Below, in pieces: positions 8,775-17,209 of a stretch of DNA of 64,000 nucleotides; the stretch's first letter is position 1; every line of letters begins with the position of its first letter. The DNA is taken from assembly GCA_035911135.1 (NCBI GenBank), contig JAMHWD010000045.1, positions 254,473 to 318,472 of the forward strand. The letters are read 5' to 3'. Both the position numbers and the translations under genes were made by a program. A model generated the notes under the pieces. It was not told the origin of the DNA, searched no databases, and was given only the letters and a program-made list of their open reading frames with translations. Source of the DNA: JAMHWD01 sp035911135 (lineage in GTDB: Bacteria > Pseudomonadota > Alphaproteobacteria > Micavibrionales > Micavibrionaceae).

Positions 8775-9113
8775 TTATTCCAGTCCCATGGCCCGCAATT
8801 CGGGGCCGTAATACTGGATGGCGCTGTGCATGTCATCGGTATCGCCGGTTGCCATGATTTTGTTGGCGCGTTCTCTGGCCATATGTTCCGCGCGGCCCTC
8901 ATCATAGGGCTTCCACGCGATATCAACAGGCTTGCCGCCGATATCGGCATTGGCATAGGCAGGGCTGATAAACCCGCCTTCTTCTTGCGCGGCAAAGACA
9001 TTGCCATTGTCTGAGAATTCATCCTTGGAGGTGTTGCGCGTTGTCAGGCTGTACATCTGGCCGAGAATGACGATGACCAACAATAGCTGGATTTTGAGCT
9101 TTAATATTTTCAT
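8775..9113 (-). CDS. Uncharacterised secreted or membrane-anchored small protein
   Basis: A 112-residue protein starting at ATG 9113, with GTGGGGAAAA directly upstream. The first 25 residues (MKILKLKIQLLLVIVILG and on) form a signal peptide or membrane anchor. The remainder is hydrophilic and acidic, with DIAWKPYDEGRAEHMARER and a C-terminal IQYYGPELRAMGLE. It lies upstream of uvrA on the same strand with a 48-base gap, so they might share a transcript. Family and role are not recognised. Confidence 0.65.
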   Translation of the reverse strand: MKILKLKIQLLLVIVILGQMYSLTTRNTSKDEFSDNGNVFAAQEEGGFISPAYANADIGGKPVDIAWKPYDEGRAEHMARERANKIMATGDTDDMHSAIQYYGPELRAMGLE

Positions 9114-9243
9114 TTTTCCCCACTTATACCGGTGCCCGGTTACTATTCCCGCACCCACAGAAACCGGGCTTATTCTTTAAATATATATTTTTTATGTAAA
9201 ATATAAATGAAAAATGCATAAAATTTTAGCTAATTTGCCGACA

Positions 9244-9271
9244 TTGACTTTATGGGCGGTCTCTCTAACTT
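9244..9271 (+). promoter_or_regulatory. Promoter candidate for the GST gene
   Basis: TTGACT at 9244-9249 and TAACTT at 9266-9271 are separated by 16 bases, ahead of the ribosome binding site AAGGAG and the ATG at 9311. The preceding 100 bases are AT-rich and hold no gene. Confidence 0.4.
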
Positions 9272-9310
9272 GATGGGCTTAACCGTCTGTATATCAAGGA
9301 GTTTTTCCAT

Positions 9311-9931
9311 ATGTATAAGTTGTTCTATTCCCCCGGCGCTTGTTCCATGGCCGTACATGTCGTCTTAAACGAGCTTAATCAAGGCGTAGAATTAATCCGC
9401 GCGACCATTGGCGACCCATCCAATATCGACCCTGAACTGAAAAAAGTGAACCCGCGCAATCAGGTTCCGGTGCTGGTCGAAGATGGCAAGCCGATCCTCG
9501 AAGGCGGGGCGATGATTGCTTATGTATGTGACAAACATAAATCCGACCTGCTGCCGGCTGCGGGGTATGAGCGCGCGCAGGCGCTGCAATGGCTGATGTT
9601 TGCCAATTCCTCGCTGCACCCGGCCTATAGCCGCACAGGCTTTATCAAGAAAAACGGCGGATCGGACGAGTTGTTTGAAAAATCCCGCGCCGCTATTCAA
9701 GGCCTGTGGGATCTGGTGGAGAACCACCTCGCGGAGAGCGGCAAGCCTTATCTGACAGGTGATAAAGTGACGGCGGGCGATATCCTGCTGACCGTGATTG
9801 CGAATTGGGGATTTGTCGGATCGTTTAATTTCGGCCCCAAGACGAAAGCTTTGCTGAAATCCGTCTCTTCGCGTCCGGCTTATCAAAAAGCGCTGGAAGC
9901 TGAGAAGGTCGAATACAAGGCAGCCGCCTAG
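9311..9931 (+). CDS. Glutathione S-transferase (beta-class-like)
   Basis: A 206-residue cytosolic GST that conjugates glutathione to electrophiles or peroxides. The thioredoxin-like N-terminal domain holds SPGACSMA with Cys11 in the place of the beta-class catalytic cysteine. The cis-Pro segment is NQVPVLVEDG, and the glutathione-binding GGAM (in place of the usual ES) is near residue 69. The all-helical C-terminal domain ends in SRPAYQKALEAE. AAGGAG lies just before the ATG. gshB, which makes glutathione, lies in the same window at 60028. The natural substrate cannot be told. Confidence 0.92.
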   Translation: MYKLFYSPGACSMAVHVVLNELNQGVELIRATIGDPSNIDPELKKVNPRNQVPVLVEDGKPILEGGAMIAYVCDKHKSDLLPAAGYERAQALQWLMFANSSLHPAYSRTGFIKKNGGSDELFEKSRAAIQGLWDLVENHLAESGKPYLTGDKVTAGDILLTVIANWGFVGSFNFGPKTKALLKSVSSRPAYQKALEAEKVEYKAAA

Positions 9932-9934
9932 GCT

Positions 9935-10507
9935 TTAAAATTCTGATAAGTCGCGAAAGCGGCTTACAAATCTTTCCTTGCATTCCGAAGGCGAGAGCGG
10001 CGTGAGGTCATAATCGGTTTTATCCGGTTTTGGTCCGAATATTTTCAAAGCCTCGTCTTCGGAAAAGCCTGCGATTTCTGTGGCCTCCAGCCAGGCGGCA
10101 ATCTTGTCGGCATCCTTGATGCGCTTACTAAGGGCGGGGTCAGGATCGGCGGGCAATCCAAACCGGATGTGAATAGAGGATTGCAGGCGCTTTTCAAATA
10201 TTTTGTAATCATCGCCCAATACCGCCTTGAAGGGCGAGATCATGTCGCCAATGACATATTCCGGCGCGTCATGCAGCAGACAGGCCAGCTTCCATCCCGG
10301 CGCAGTCTCGCGCCCCTCACGGGTGAAAATCTCCTCGACCAGAAGGCTGTGCTGCGCGACCGAGAACGCATGATCGCCGGTTGTCTGGCCGTTCCACCGC
10401 GCCACGCGCGACAAGCCATGGGCGATGTCCTCTATCTCGATATCCACCGGGGCGGGATTGATAAGATCCAGCCGCCTTCCGCTGAGCATTCTTTGCCAGG
10501 CTCTCAT
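9935..10507 (-). CDS. HD-domain phosphohydrolase (YfbR-like)
   Basis: A 190-residue HD-superfamily protein. Metal ligands are in place: H53 (in VAQHSL), the H79-D80 doublet (LLHDAPEYVIGD) and D132/D134 in the KDADKIAAW helix. This layout resembles the YfbR-type 5'-nucleotidases and related hydrolases, which remove phosphate from deoxynucleotides, but the exact substrate is unknown. The gene is divergent from ssb, with a shared 90-base intergenic region. It ends three bases after the convergent GST gene. Confidence 0.85.
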   Translation of the reverse strand: MRAWQRMLSGRRLDLINPAPVDIEIEDIAHGLSRVARWNGQTTGDHAFSVAQHSLLVEEIFTREGRETAPGWKLACLLHDAPEYVIGDMISPFKAVLGDDYKIFEKRLQSSIHIRFGLPADPDPALSKRIKDADKIAAWLEATEIAGFSEDEALKIFGPKPDKTDYDLTPLSPSECKERFVSRFRDLSEF

Positions 10508-10534
10508 GGTGTGAGTATTCCTTGTTTTCCTGTT

Positions 10535-10562
10535 TTACATTCGGTTTTCCATGGTTATAGTG
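10535..10562 (+). promoter_or_regulatory. Promoter of ssb
   Basis: TTTACA at 10535-10540, a 16-base spacer and TATAGT at 10557-10562 lie in the region shared with the divergent HD gene. No LexA-type GTTC repeat was seen here. Confidence 0.5.
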
Positions 10563-10598
10563 GAATTCTCATTCGATTCACAACAGGAGTTATAAGTC

Positions 10599-11078
10599 GT
10601 GGCTGGTAGCGTCAATAAAGTCATTCTCGTCGGCAATCTGGGTAAGGATCCTGAAATCCGCACCATGCAAACAGGCGGGCGCGTGGCCAATCTCTCTATT
10701 GCCACATCGGAAAGCTGGAAAGATAAAAACAGCGGTGAGCGCAAGGACCGCACTGAATGGCACCGCGTTGTGATTTTCAACGAGGCGCTGGTCGGCATTG
10801 CTGAGCGCTATTTGAAAAAAGGCTCCAAGGTTTATCTGGAAGGCCAGCTGGAAACCCGTAAATGGACGGACCAGTCAGGTCAGGAAAAATATTCAACCGA
10901 AGTCGTGCTGCGCCCGTTCCGCGGCGAGATCACGATGCTGGATGGTAAATCCGGCGGCGATAGCATGGGCGGCGGCGGTTATTCCGATCGCGGCGCTGAT
11001 TCCTTCGGTTCATCCTCAATGTCCTCTCAATCCTCGCCGGCGCGCGTGGATGAGCTGGAAGATGAAATTCCTTTCTAA
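10599..11078 (+). CDS. ssb: Single-stranded DNA-binding protein
   Basis: SSB coats single-stranded DNA in replication, repair and recombination. The 159-residue protein starts at GTG 10599 after ACAGGAG. The OB fold covers residues 1-110 (VNKVILVGNLGKDPEIR near the start, the EWHRVVIFNE strand). A Gly/Ser-rich linker follows. The acidic tip DELEDEIPF recruits partner proteins such as PriA and exonucleases. The downstream DUF2059 gene begins 31 bases later, so the two may be co-transcribed. Confidence 0.98.
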   Translation: MAGSVNKVILVGNLGKDPEIRTMQTGGRVANLSIATSESWKDKNSGERKDRTEWHRVVIFNEALVGIAERYLKKGSKVYLEGQLETRKWTDQSGQEKYSTEVVLRPFRGEITMLDGKSGGDSMGGGGYSDRGADSFGSSSMSSQSSPARVDELEDEIPF

Positions 11079-11109
11079 TAGATATCATATCAAAAATAAG
11101 GTGATGATC

Positions 11110-11631
11110 ATGAAATTCCGGGCATTTGCTGTGTTGGCTGCGTTGACGTTTTTGGTATCGGCGCCTGTATGGGCGCAGGAAGCCGAGCAGATCGAGGCGA
11201 TTGAAAGCCAGGAAGCCGCGCCGGAAGCAAAAGTTGAAGCATCTGATGCCCCGCCTGCGGCGACAGCCAATGATCCAACCTATGCCGAGCGCGTGGAGCT
11301 GGCCAAGAAAATGCATGCGCTGCGCCCGTCCAAGGATCAGGTCAATCAGGCCATTGATGCGACCGCCTTGAGATTGCCTGAGGCCGAGCGCGAGACATTC
11401 AAAACCCGTATGCGCGGTGTGCTGAATTTCCGTGCGCTGGAAAAAATCTCCATTGATGCGATGGCCGAGGTTTATACAGCTGAAGAATTGCGGGCTATGG
11501 TCGATTACTATTCCAAACCCGAAGCCAAAAGCGCCAGCGACAAGCTCACCAAATATAACGAGATCGTCGGCCCTGAACTGATGAAGATGATTGATCAGGG
11601 CATGATGCGTTATCGCACAGGCGGGAATTAA
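11110..11631 (+). CDS. Secreted DUF2059 protein
   Basis: A 173-residue exported protein. The start chosen is ATG 11110, nine bases after TAAGG; ATG 11104 is also in frame. A signal peptide (MKFRAFAVLAALTFLVSAPVWA) is followed by an Ala/Glu-rich linker. The DUF2059 domain at about residues 70-165 has the family's AEVYTAEELRAMVDYYSKPEAK core. DUF2059 proteins are periplasmic helical proteins of unknown role. Confidence 0.85.
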   Translation: MKFRAFAVLAALTFLVSAPVWAQEAEQIEAIESQEAAPEAKVEASDAPPAATANDPTYAERVELAKKMHALRPSKDQVNQAIDATALRLPEAERETFKTRMRGVLNFRALEKISIDAMAEVYTAEELRAMVDYYSKPEAKSASDKLTKYNEIVGPELMKMIDQGMMRYRTGGN

Positions 11632-11640
11632 TTCTTGCCC

Positions 11641-11723
11641 CGTCATTACATGGCTTGTCCGTGTAATCCATCCAAATAAAAGTGCTATATCCATGGATCA
11701 CACGCATGAAGCGTGTGATGACG
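11641..11723. repeat. Dispersed palindrome, copy with spacer
   Basis: The left hairpin ATTACATGG...CCGTGTAAT and the right hairpin ATCACACGC...GCGTGTGAT are both present. A CATCCAAATAAAAGTGCTATAT segment separates them, so the arms are pushed apart by about 25 bases. CGTCA and TGACG mark the ends. It sits between the convergent DUF2059 and gatA genes. Confidence 0.85.
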
Positions 11724-11745
11724 TTTGAACGTGTAAGTTTATAAA

Positions 11746-13233
11746 CTATGCCGCTTTTTGCAGGATGCTTTGCGGCATGGCGTTAAAGCCGGATTGCTTC
11801 TCGATGATGTGACCCACGCGCAGGACCAGTTCTTCTTCCCATGGACGGCCCAAAATCTGCAAGCCCAGCGGCAGGCCCTTGGAATCCAGTCCTGCTGGTA
11901 CGGCCATGCCGGGAATCCCCGCCAGCGACGCCGGAACCGTGAACACGTCATTCAGGTACATCTTGATGGGATCATCTTCATTCTCGCCAATGGCAAAGGC
12001 CGAAGATGGTGCGGTCGGCGTCAGCAGCACATCGCATTGCTGGAACGCGTTGGTAAAGTCATCAGAAATCAGGCGGCGGACTTTCTGCGCCTTGATGTAA
12101 TAGGCATCGTAATACCCGGCGGATAAAACATACGTGCCGATCATGATGCGGCGTTTGACTTCCTCGCCAAAGCCTTCGGCGCGGGTCTTTTTGTACATCT
12201 CATGCAGATTGGCATCTTCCACGCGCAGGCCATAACGCACGCCATCATAACGGGCGAGGTTTGACGAGGCTTCGGCAGGCGCGATGATGTAGTAGGTGGG
12301 CAGGGCGTATTTGCTGTGCGGCAGGGAGACATGGACGATTTCTGCGCCCGCATCCTTCAGCCAGTCCATGCCATCCTGCCAGAGCTTCTGGATTTCCTCC
12401 GGCATGCCATCGACATTATATTCTTTCGGGATGCCGACTTTCAGGCCCTTGATATCGCCTTGCAGGGCGGCGCGGTAATCGGGCACAGGCTTGTCGGCGG
12501 ATGTGGAATCTTTCGGGTCGAACCCGGCCATGGATTGCAGCATGATCGCGCAGTCCTCGGCGGTGCGGGCAATCGGCCCGGCCTGATCCAATGATGATGC
12601 GAAGGCAATAATCCCAAAGCGCGAGCAGCGGCCATAGGTTGGCTTGATGCCTGAGAGGCCGCAGAAGGCCGCCGGTTGGCGGATGGATCCGCCGGTATCT
12701 GTGCCTGTTGCGCCCATGGCAATACGCGCGGCCACGGCCGAGGCCGATCCGCCGGACGATCCGCCGGGCACGAGCTGCGCATTGGATCCATCATTTCTCT
12801 GCCACGGATTAATCACATTGCCGAAATGGCTGGTGGTGTTCGATGATCCCATCGCAAATTCATCCAGCGCCACCTTGCCCAGCATATTGCAGCCATCACG
12901 AAACATTTGTGATGTCACGGTGGATTCATAAGTGGGTTTGAAGCCTTTGAGGATCTTGCTGGAGGCTGTCGTCTGTACGCCGTTCGTGCAGAACAGGTCC
13001 TTGATCGCCATCGGAATGCCTTCCAGATTTCCCATCTCACCCTTGGCGATACGGGCATCGGAGCCTCTAGCCTGCTCAAGGGCAATCTCCGGCGTTTCCA
13101 CGATGAAGGCGTTCAAGTGACGCGCGGCTTCAACGGCCTTGATATGGGCCTGTGTCAGCTCAACCGCGCTGAATTCCTTTTTCTTCAGGGAATCGAGGGC
13201 CTGTGCGATGGTAAGATGTGTAAGATTTGTCAT
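11746..13233 (-). CDS. gatA: Asp/Glu-tRNA(Asn/Gln) amidotransferase subunit A
   Basis: GatA hydrolyses glutamine to give the ammonia that GatB uses on mischarged tRNA. The 495-residue protein has the amidase-signature triad: K78 in GIPMAIKDLF, a serine in the PGGSSGGSASAVAAR block, and the nucleophilic serine in TDTGGSIRQPAAFCG. Its ATG overlaps the stop of the preceding small membrane gene (ATGA type). It is the last gene of a gatC, GxxExxY, membrane protein, gatA unit read right to left. Confidence 0.98.
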   Translation of the reverse strand: MTNLTHLTIAQALDSLKKKEFSAVELTQAHIKAVEAARHLNAFIVETPEIALEQARGSDARIAKGEMGNLEGIPMAIKDLFCTNGVQTTASSKILKGFKPTYESTVTSQMFRDGCNMLGKVALDEFAMGSSNTTSHFGNVINPWQRNDGSNAQLVPGGSSGGSASAVAARIAMGATGTDTGGSIRQPAAFCGLSGIKPTYGRCSRFGIIAFASSLDQAGPIARTAEDCAIMLQSMAGFDPKDSTSADKPVPDYRAALQGDIKGLKVGIPKEYNVDGMPEEIQKLWQDGMDWLKDAGAEIVHVSLPHSKYALPTYYIIAPAEASSNLARYDGVRYGLRVEDANLHEMYKKTRAEGFGEEVKRRIMIGTYVLSAGYYDAYYIKAQKVRRLISDDFTNAFQQCDVLLTPTAPSSAFAIGENEDDPIKMYLNDVFTVPASLAGIPGMAVPAGLDSKGLPLGLQILGRPWEEELVLRVGHIIEKQSGFNAMPQSILQKAA

Positions 13234-13472
13234 GGATCTATCTTTGTGTTTTTAGAAAAAATTGTGTTCGCAAGAATAACGTCAGTCAGGCCGACCATAA
13301 AAAATCCGCCCCCAATCATGCGGATTGTTCCGCTTTCGATGCCTGTGAAATCTGTGCCGATTTGCGGCATGGCCAGTGCAAACATGCCGGCCAGAATCAA
13401 TCCTGTGCCGCCGATCATCAGCGCAGCGCGGATTTTTCTTTTCTGGTTTTCGGCAATGTCGTTTTTCATCAC
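13230..13472 (-). CDS. Small two-span membrane protein in the gatCA operon
   Basis: An 80-residue protein with two hydrophobic segments, at about residues 16-35 (ALMIGGTGLILAGMFALAM) and 50-70 (MIGGGFFMVGLTDVILANTI). It overlaps the upstream GxxExxY gene by four bases and the downstream gatA by four bases, so translation is probably coupled across all three. The family is not recognised. Its place between two subunits of one enzyme is unusual. Confidence 0.7.
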   Translation of the reverse strand: MMKNDIAENQKRKIRAALMIGGTGLILAGMFALAMPQIGTDFTGIESGTIRMIGGGFFMVGLTDVILANTIFSKNTKIDP

Positions 13473-13924
13473 AGCGAAATTCTTGTAATGCCGTCCTTGA
13501 TAAAACGGGTGTTGAAATTCACCAGAAACCCGGTTTTCAGATTGGCCAGTTTCAGGAATGTCATCACCTGAGCGCGGTAGATGGCTGGCATTTTTTCATA
13601 GGTGCGCAGCTCAACGATCAGCTCGCCTTCCACCATCAATCCTACGCGGTAACCTTCGTCAATCACGAGGCCATCATAGGCAATGGGCATGGCTTTCTGG
13701 CGCTCGACCTTCAGGCCGCGCTTGCGAAGTTCATAGGCAAGGCAGGCTTCATAGGCATCATCCAGCAAGCCGGGACCCAGCGCGCCATGAACCTTGACGA
13801 TGGAATTGATGACAACGGCGGCAACATCCGATCCGCTGGCGGTGCTTGCGCCGGTTATATCGGCGCTGGAATCTGCGGTTTCATTTTTTGACTTCGAGGA
13901 TAAAAACATCAGGTCGTCCTCCAT
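13469..13924 (-). CDS. GxxExxY-family protein, catalytic residues altered
   Basis: A 151-residue protein of the GxxExxY family (PD-(D/E)XK nuclease-like fold). The body matches well: VKVHGALGPGLLDDAYEACL, then EGELIVELR, AQVMTFLKL and GFLVNFNTRFIKDGITR. The signature G-x-x-E-x-x-Y reads G52-x-x-D55-x-x-Y58. The usual Asp of the YxxDLxV strand is G95, and the Lys of the ELK motif is R107, so nuclease activity looks lost. The first 35 residues are a Ser/Ala-rich extension. It lies two bases after gatC and overlaps the next gene, which places it inside the gatCA operon. The role of this family is unknown. Confidence 0.88.
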   Translation of the reverse strand: MEDDLMFLSSKSKNETADSSADITGASTASGSDVAAVVINSIVKVHGALGPGLLDDAYEACLAYELRKRGLKVERQKAMPIAYDGLVIDEGYRVGLMVEGELIVELRTYEKMPAIYRAQVMTFLKLANLKTGFLVNFNTRFIKDGITRISL

Positions 13925-13926
13925 TC

Positions 13927-14214
13927 CTATTCAACAACTTTGGGCACAACGTAAAAGCCCTGCAGAGTCTCCGGCCCGTTGGCCAGAACCTTGTCTGCAT
14001 TGCCGCCATCATTAACCACATCATCACGCAGGCGCAGGTCAATATTGGCAACATTGGCCAAAGGCTCGATATTGTCGGTGTTCACTTCCGAGAGCTGCTC
14101 GGCGAATTTGATGATATTGGAAAGCGCGGGCGCGAGGCGATCAACATCGGCCTCGGTTACGGCGATCCGGGCCAGATTGGCCACGCGGCGCACTGTATCT
14201 TTATCCATGGACAT
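13927..14214 (-). CDS. gatC: Asp/Glu-tRNA(Asn/Gln) amidotransferase subunit C
   Basis: GatC is the small belt subunit that holds GatA and GatB together. The 95-residue protein begins MSMDKDTVRRVANLARIAVTE, the typical GatC start. It continues through the IIKFAEQLSEVNTDNIEPL helix-turn and ends in FYVVPKVVE. AAAGGAAA lies ten bases before ATG 14214. The gene is first in its operon and is divergent from ruvX, a common alphaproteobacterial arrangement. Confidence 0.95.
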   Translation of the reverse strand: MSMDKDTVRRVANLARIAVTEADVDRLAPALSNIIKFAEQLSEVNTDNIEPLANVANIDLRLRDDVVNDGGNADKVLANGPETLQGFYVVPKVVE

Positions 14215-14290
14215 AAGCTTAGCGTTTCCTTTGCGAAAGGCGAAAAAATGATTACTATCATCCCCGTAAAGCCCGCGCAATGAAAACGTT

Positions 14291-14776
14291 ATGACCCCTG
14301 ATCGCCTTGAAAACATAGCCCTGCAATGCCCCTCCGATATTTGTATTCTGGGGCTGGATGTCGGCAGCAAAACATTAGGGCTGGCGCTGTCCTCGCCGGA
14401 TCGTTCCTATGCTACGCCGCTGACCACGATCAAGCGCACCAAATTCACCGCCGATCTCAAGGCATTGGAGAAAATCGTCCGGGAATATGAGATTGGGGGA
14501 TTTGTGATCGGCTTGCCGCTGAATACTGATGGCTCGCAGGGGCCGCGCGCGCAATCTGTGCGCGATTTCGCGCTGGAAATGGCGCGTTATGAGGCCGTTG
14601 TCGGCTCATCGCCATGGATAGCTTTGTGGGATGAGCGCTATTCAACCGCCAGTGCCCAGCATCTGATGGATGGGCACATGAAGCGCGGCAAGGCCAAGGA
14701 TAAAGGCGTGACCGATGCGCTGGCGGCACAGATCATCCTGCAATCGGCGCTTGATTTTATGAATAATATGGGCTGA
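14291..14776 (+). CDS. ruvX: Putative pre-16S rRNA nuclease / Holliday junction resolvase-like RuvX
   Basis: A 161-residue YqgF-family RNase H fold protein. The nucleotide-binding-like strand GLDVGSKTLGLALS, the FVIGLPLNTDGSQGPRAQSV loop, WDERYSTASA and the C-terminal D-x-LAAQIILQ helix are all present, with the expected acidic residues. E. coli YqgF matures the 5' end of 16S rRNA. The divergent position next to gatC supports the call. A T-rich region with a TATAAT at 14828 follows. Confidence 0.93.
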   Translation: MTPDRLENIALQCPSDICILGLDVGSKTLGLALSSPDRSYATPLTTIKRTKFTADLKALEKIVREYEIGGFVIGLPLNTDGSQGPRAQSVRDFALEMARYEAVVGSSPWIALWDERYSTASAQHLMDGHMKRGKAKDKGVTDALAAQIILQSALDFMNNMG

Positions 14777-14875
14777 TTGCCTATGTTGCGCTGCGCGAAT
14801 TTGCTATTCTGAAAGCCCGTTTTATTATATAATTCTCATATGATCTGCACCATTCCCAGGAAGGGGTTCCTTTAA

Positions 14876-16312
14876 GTGCTTTATCACCTCTACGACCTTC
14901 AGCATGCCGTTTTGACACCTGTGCGTATTCAGGCCGAGCTGGCCCGGACGGTTTTTCGCAATCCGTGGAATCCGGTTTCCTATACGCCGCTGGGCCGGAC
15001 TTTGAGCGCAACGGCCGAGATGGTCGAACGCACAACGCGCCGTTTCGGCAAGCCTGAATTTGGTCTTTATGAAACTGTGATTGATGGCAAGAAGGTTGAT
15101 GTCGTTGAAAAGGTTGTTCTTGATAAACCCTTTGGGCGGCTGATTAATTTCTCGCGCAAGATCAAGCGTAACGATCCGAAAGTCCTTATCGCCGCGCCGA
15201 TGTCCGGCCATTACGCCACGCTGCTGCGCGGGACTGTGCAGGCGCTGCTGCCGCATCACAATGTCTTTATTACCGACTGGGAAGATGCGCGTCAGGTTCC
15301 ACTGAAGGAGGGCGTTTTTAACCTCGATAGCTATATCGCTTACTTGCGTGAATATCTCTCATTGCTGGGGCCGGATGTGCATGTGATTGCCGTTTGCCAG
15401 CCTGCGCCGCCTGTGCTGGCGACCGTGGCGCTGATGGCCAGTGATGATGACCCCAATCAGCCGCTTTCCATGACGCTGATGGGCGGGCCGGTGGATACGC
15501 GCATTTCTAAAACCGAAGTCACTGAACTGGCCGAAACGCGGCCCATCAAGTGGTTCGAGCAAATGGCCGTTCATGACGTGCCGTTTTATTATCCGGGTGC
15601 GTATCGCAAGGTTTATCCGGGATTTTTGCAGCTTGGCGGGTTCATGTCGATGAATCTGGACCGCCATGTCGGCTCGCATATGAATTTCTATCATCATCTG
15701 ATTAATGGTGATGGCGATTCCGCCGAAGCGCACCGTACCTTCTATGATGAATATCTTTCGGTAATGGATATCCCGGCGGAATTTTATCTCCAGACAGTCG
15801 AGACCGTTTTCCAGACGCAGGCTCTGCCGCGCGGCAATATGCAATGGCGCAATCCGCTGACCGATACCATGATGGATGTGCGTCCGCAGGATATCCGCCA
15901 TACCGCGCTACTGACCATCGAAGGCGAGCTTGATGATATCTCCGCACGCGGCCAGACAACAGCGGCACATGATCTGTGTTATTCGCTGCCGCAGGCAAAG
16001 CAGTATCACCATTTCCAGCTTGAATGTGGGCATTACGGTATTTTCAATGGCCGCCGCTGGCGTGAACAGATCATGCCGCGCATTCGCCATTTCATTCGCC
16101 TGCTGGATACGGATAAGGATCCTGTGCCCAAGGCGGATTTCGAGAAAGTCCCTGATCTCGCGCCGGAGCGTTATAACCGCGACAAGCATGGTATTGTGGC
16201 GATCCGCCGCTGGCTCAAGGAAAACCGTCCGCAGAGCTACAAGGCGCCGGATGCGTCCGAGCGCAAAAAGCCGGATTTCAGCACTGTGCTGAACAAGGGC
16301 GAGTTGATCTAG
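14876..16312 (+). CDS. phaZ: Intracellular polyhydroxyalkanoate depolymerase
   Basis: A 478-residue alpha/beta-hydrolase that degrades stored polyhydroxyalkanoate granules. It begins at GTG 14876 behind AAGGGG. The first residues, MLYHLYDLQHAVLTPVR, match the family N-terminus. The nucleophile motif is VIAVCQPAPPVLA, with a cysteine in place of the lipase serine, as in PhaZ enzymes. Further motifs are TDWEDARQVP, the GGPVDTRI segment and LECGHYGIFNGRRW with the catalytic His. A second, divergent paralogue lies at 17210-18754. No phaC synthase is in the window. Confidence 0.94.
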   Translation: MLYHLYDLQHAVLTPVRIQAELARTVFRNPWNPVSYTPLGRTLSATAEMVERTTRRFGKPEFGLYETVIDGKKVDVVEKVVLDKPFGRLINFSRKIKRNDPKVLIAAPMSGHYATLLRGTVQALLPHHNVFITDWEDARQVPLKEGVFNLDSYIAYLREYLSLLGPDVHVIAVCQPAPPVLATVALMASDDDPNQPLSMTLMGGPVDTRISKTEVTELAETRPIKWFEQMAVHDVPFYYPGAYRKVYPGFLQLGGFMSMNLDRHVGSHMNFYHHLINGDGDSAEAHRTFYDEYLSVMDIPAEFYLQTVETVFQTQALPRGNMQWRNPLTDTMMDVRPQDIRHTALLTIEGELDDISARGQTTAAHDLCYSLPQAKQYHHFQLECGHYGIFNGRRWREQIMPRIRHFIRLLDTDKDPVPKADFEKVPDLAPERYNRDKHGIVAIRRWLKENRPQSYKAPDASERKKPDFSTVLNKGELI

Positions 16313-16330
16313 GATTTATCACCGCGCTGT

Positions 16331-16478
16331 GTCATTGCGAGGAACATCCGTGACGAAGCAATCCAGAAAAACAAATACTGCATCCCAAACTTGATTTGGG
16401 ATCTTATGGTGGCTAGATCCTGACTGTTGTCAGGATGCTGGTTATTAGTGGATTGCTTTGCCTTCGGCTCGCAAGGAC
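16331..16478. repeat. Large imperfect palindrome, GTCATTGCGAG type
   Basis: The left end, GTCATTGCGAG...GAAGCAATCC, is matched by the inverted GGATTGCTTT...CTCGCAAGGAC at the right. Two smaller hairpins lie inside: ATCCCAAA/TTTGGGAT near 16382-16402 and ATCCTGAC/GTCAGGAT near 16417-16436. This is a different family from the CGTCA/TGACG element, though both begin GTCATTGC. Similar GTCATTGCGAGG palindromes are common in alphaproteobacterial genomes. The 177-base gap between phaZ and the metallopeptidase gene holds nothing else. Confidence 0.8.
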
Positions 16479-16489
16479 GAGATGGCAAC

Positions 16490-17200
16490 TTAAATGTTAT
16501 CCGAATGGCCATAGCTCATCAGCTCATGGCCGTGATTACGCATCCAGTATTCACCGTCCATGAAATCATCGGACAGGTCACGGCACAAACGCCAGAAAGA
16601 CGCGCCATGGTTCAGATGCACCAGATGGGCAACCTCATGGGCAACCACATAATCCATCGCCTTGGGCGGCGCGAAGATCAGACGCCATGAAAAGGCCAGC
16701 TTGCCATCTTCCGAACAGCTGCCCCAGCGGCTCTTGGTGTCCTTGATGCTGACGCCATAGACGCGGCGGCGGACGAGGGCGGCTTTTTCCAGCGACATTT
16801 CCGTCAGTTTTTCCTTGGCAATGGATTTGAGGAAACGGATCAGGCGCGGAGTCGGGTCTTCCTTGTTCGTCACAATGCGAATTTCGTTCCGCAGCAGCTT
16901 GATATCGGTTGTATTGTAATCCGGGTTGTAATCTATGGTAATCAGACGCTTGATCCCGAAAACAGGCACGATATTACCATCTTCAAAAGGGACCGGATGC
17001 GGCAGGTCCATCAGGCATTTTTCGATCCAGTTTTCATGATGGCGCGCAAAGGCCTCCGCGTTCCGAAGGCTTACGCCGCGCGGGATTACAAGGTTCACAA
17101 CGCGCTCCTTGGGGTCGAGGCGCAAGGCCAGACGACGGGCGCGTTTGCTGTGCTTGATCTGAATGAAATCAGCAATATCGACAGACTTATTTTTAGGCAT
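16490..17200 (-). CDS. YgjP-like metallopeptidase (M48/DUF45)
   Basis: A 236-residue soluble protein with the zinc-protease motif H188-E189-x-x-H192 (VVAHEVAHLVHLNHG) and the conserved TKSRWGSC upstream of it. Both are hallmarks of the YgjP/DUF45 group related to SprT and WLM domains. The N-terminal part is a beta-rich SKRARRLALRLDPKERVVNLV segment. The cellular substrate is unknown. It is ten bases downstream of the PHA depolymerase paralogue on the same strand, so the two may be co-transcribed. Confidence 0.9.
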   Translation of the reverse strand: MPKNKSVDIADFIQIKHSKRARRLALRLDPKERVVNLVIPRGVSLRNAEAFARHHENWIEKCLMDLPHPVPFEDGNIVPVFGIKRLITIDYNPDYNTTDIKLLRNEIRIVTNKEDPTPRLIRFLKSIAKEKLTEMSLEKAALVRRRVYGVSIKDTKSRWGSCSEDGKLAFSWRLIFAPPKAMDYVVAHEVAHLVHLNHGASFWRLCRDLSDDFMDGEYWMRNHGHELMSYGHSDNI

Positions 17201-17209
17201 GTTTTGATA

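Noticed and set aside
14801..14833. Strong promoter before phaZ
   Set aside because: TATAAT at 14828 is good, but the nearest TTGCTA is 21 bases away, so spacing is wrong; not listed as a feature.
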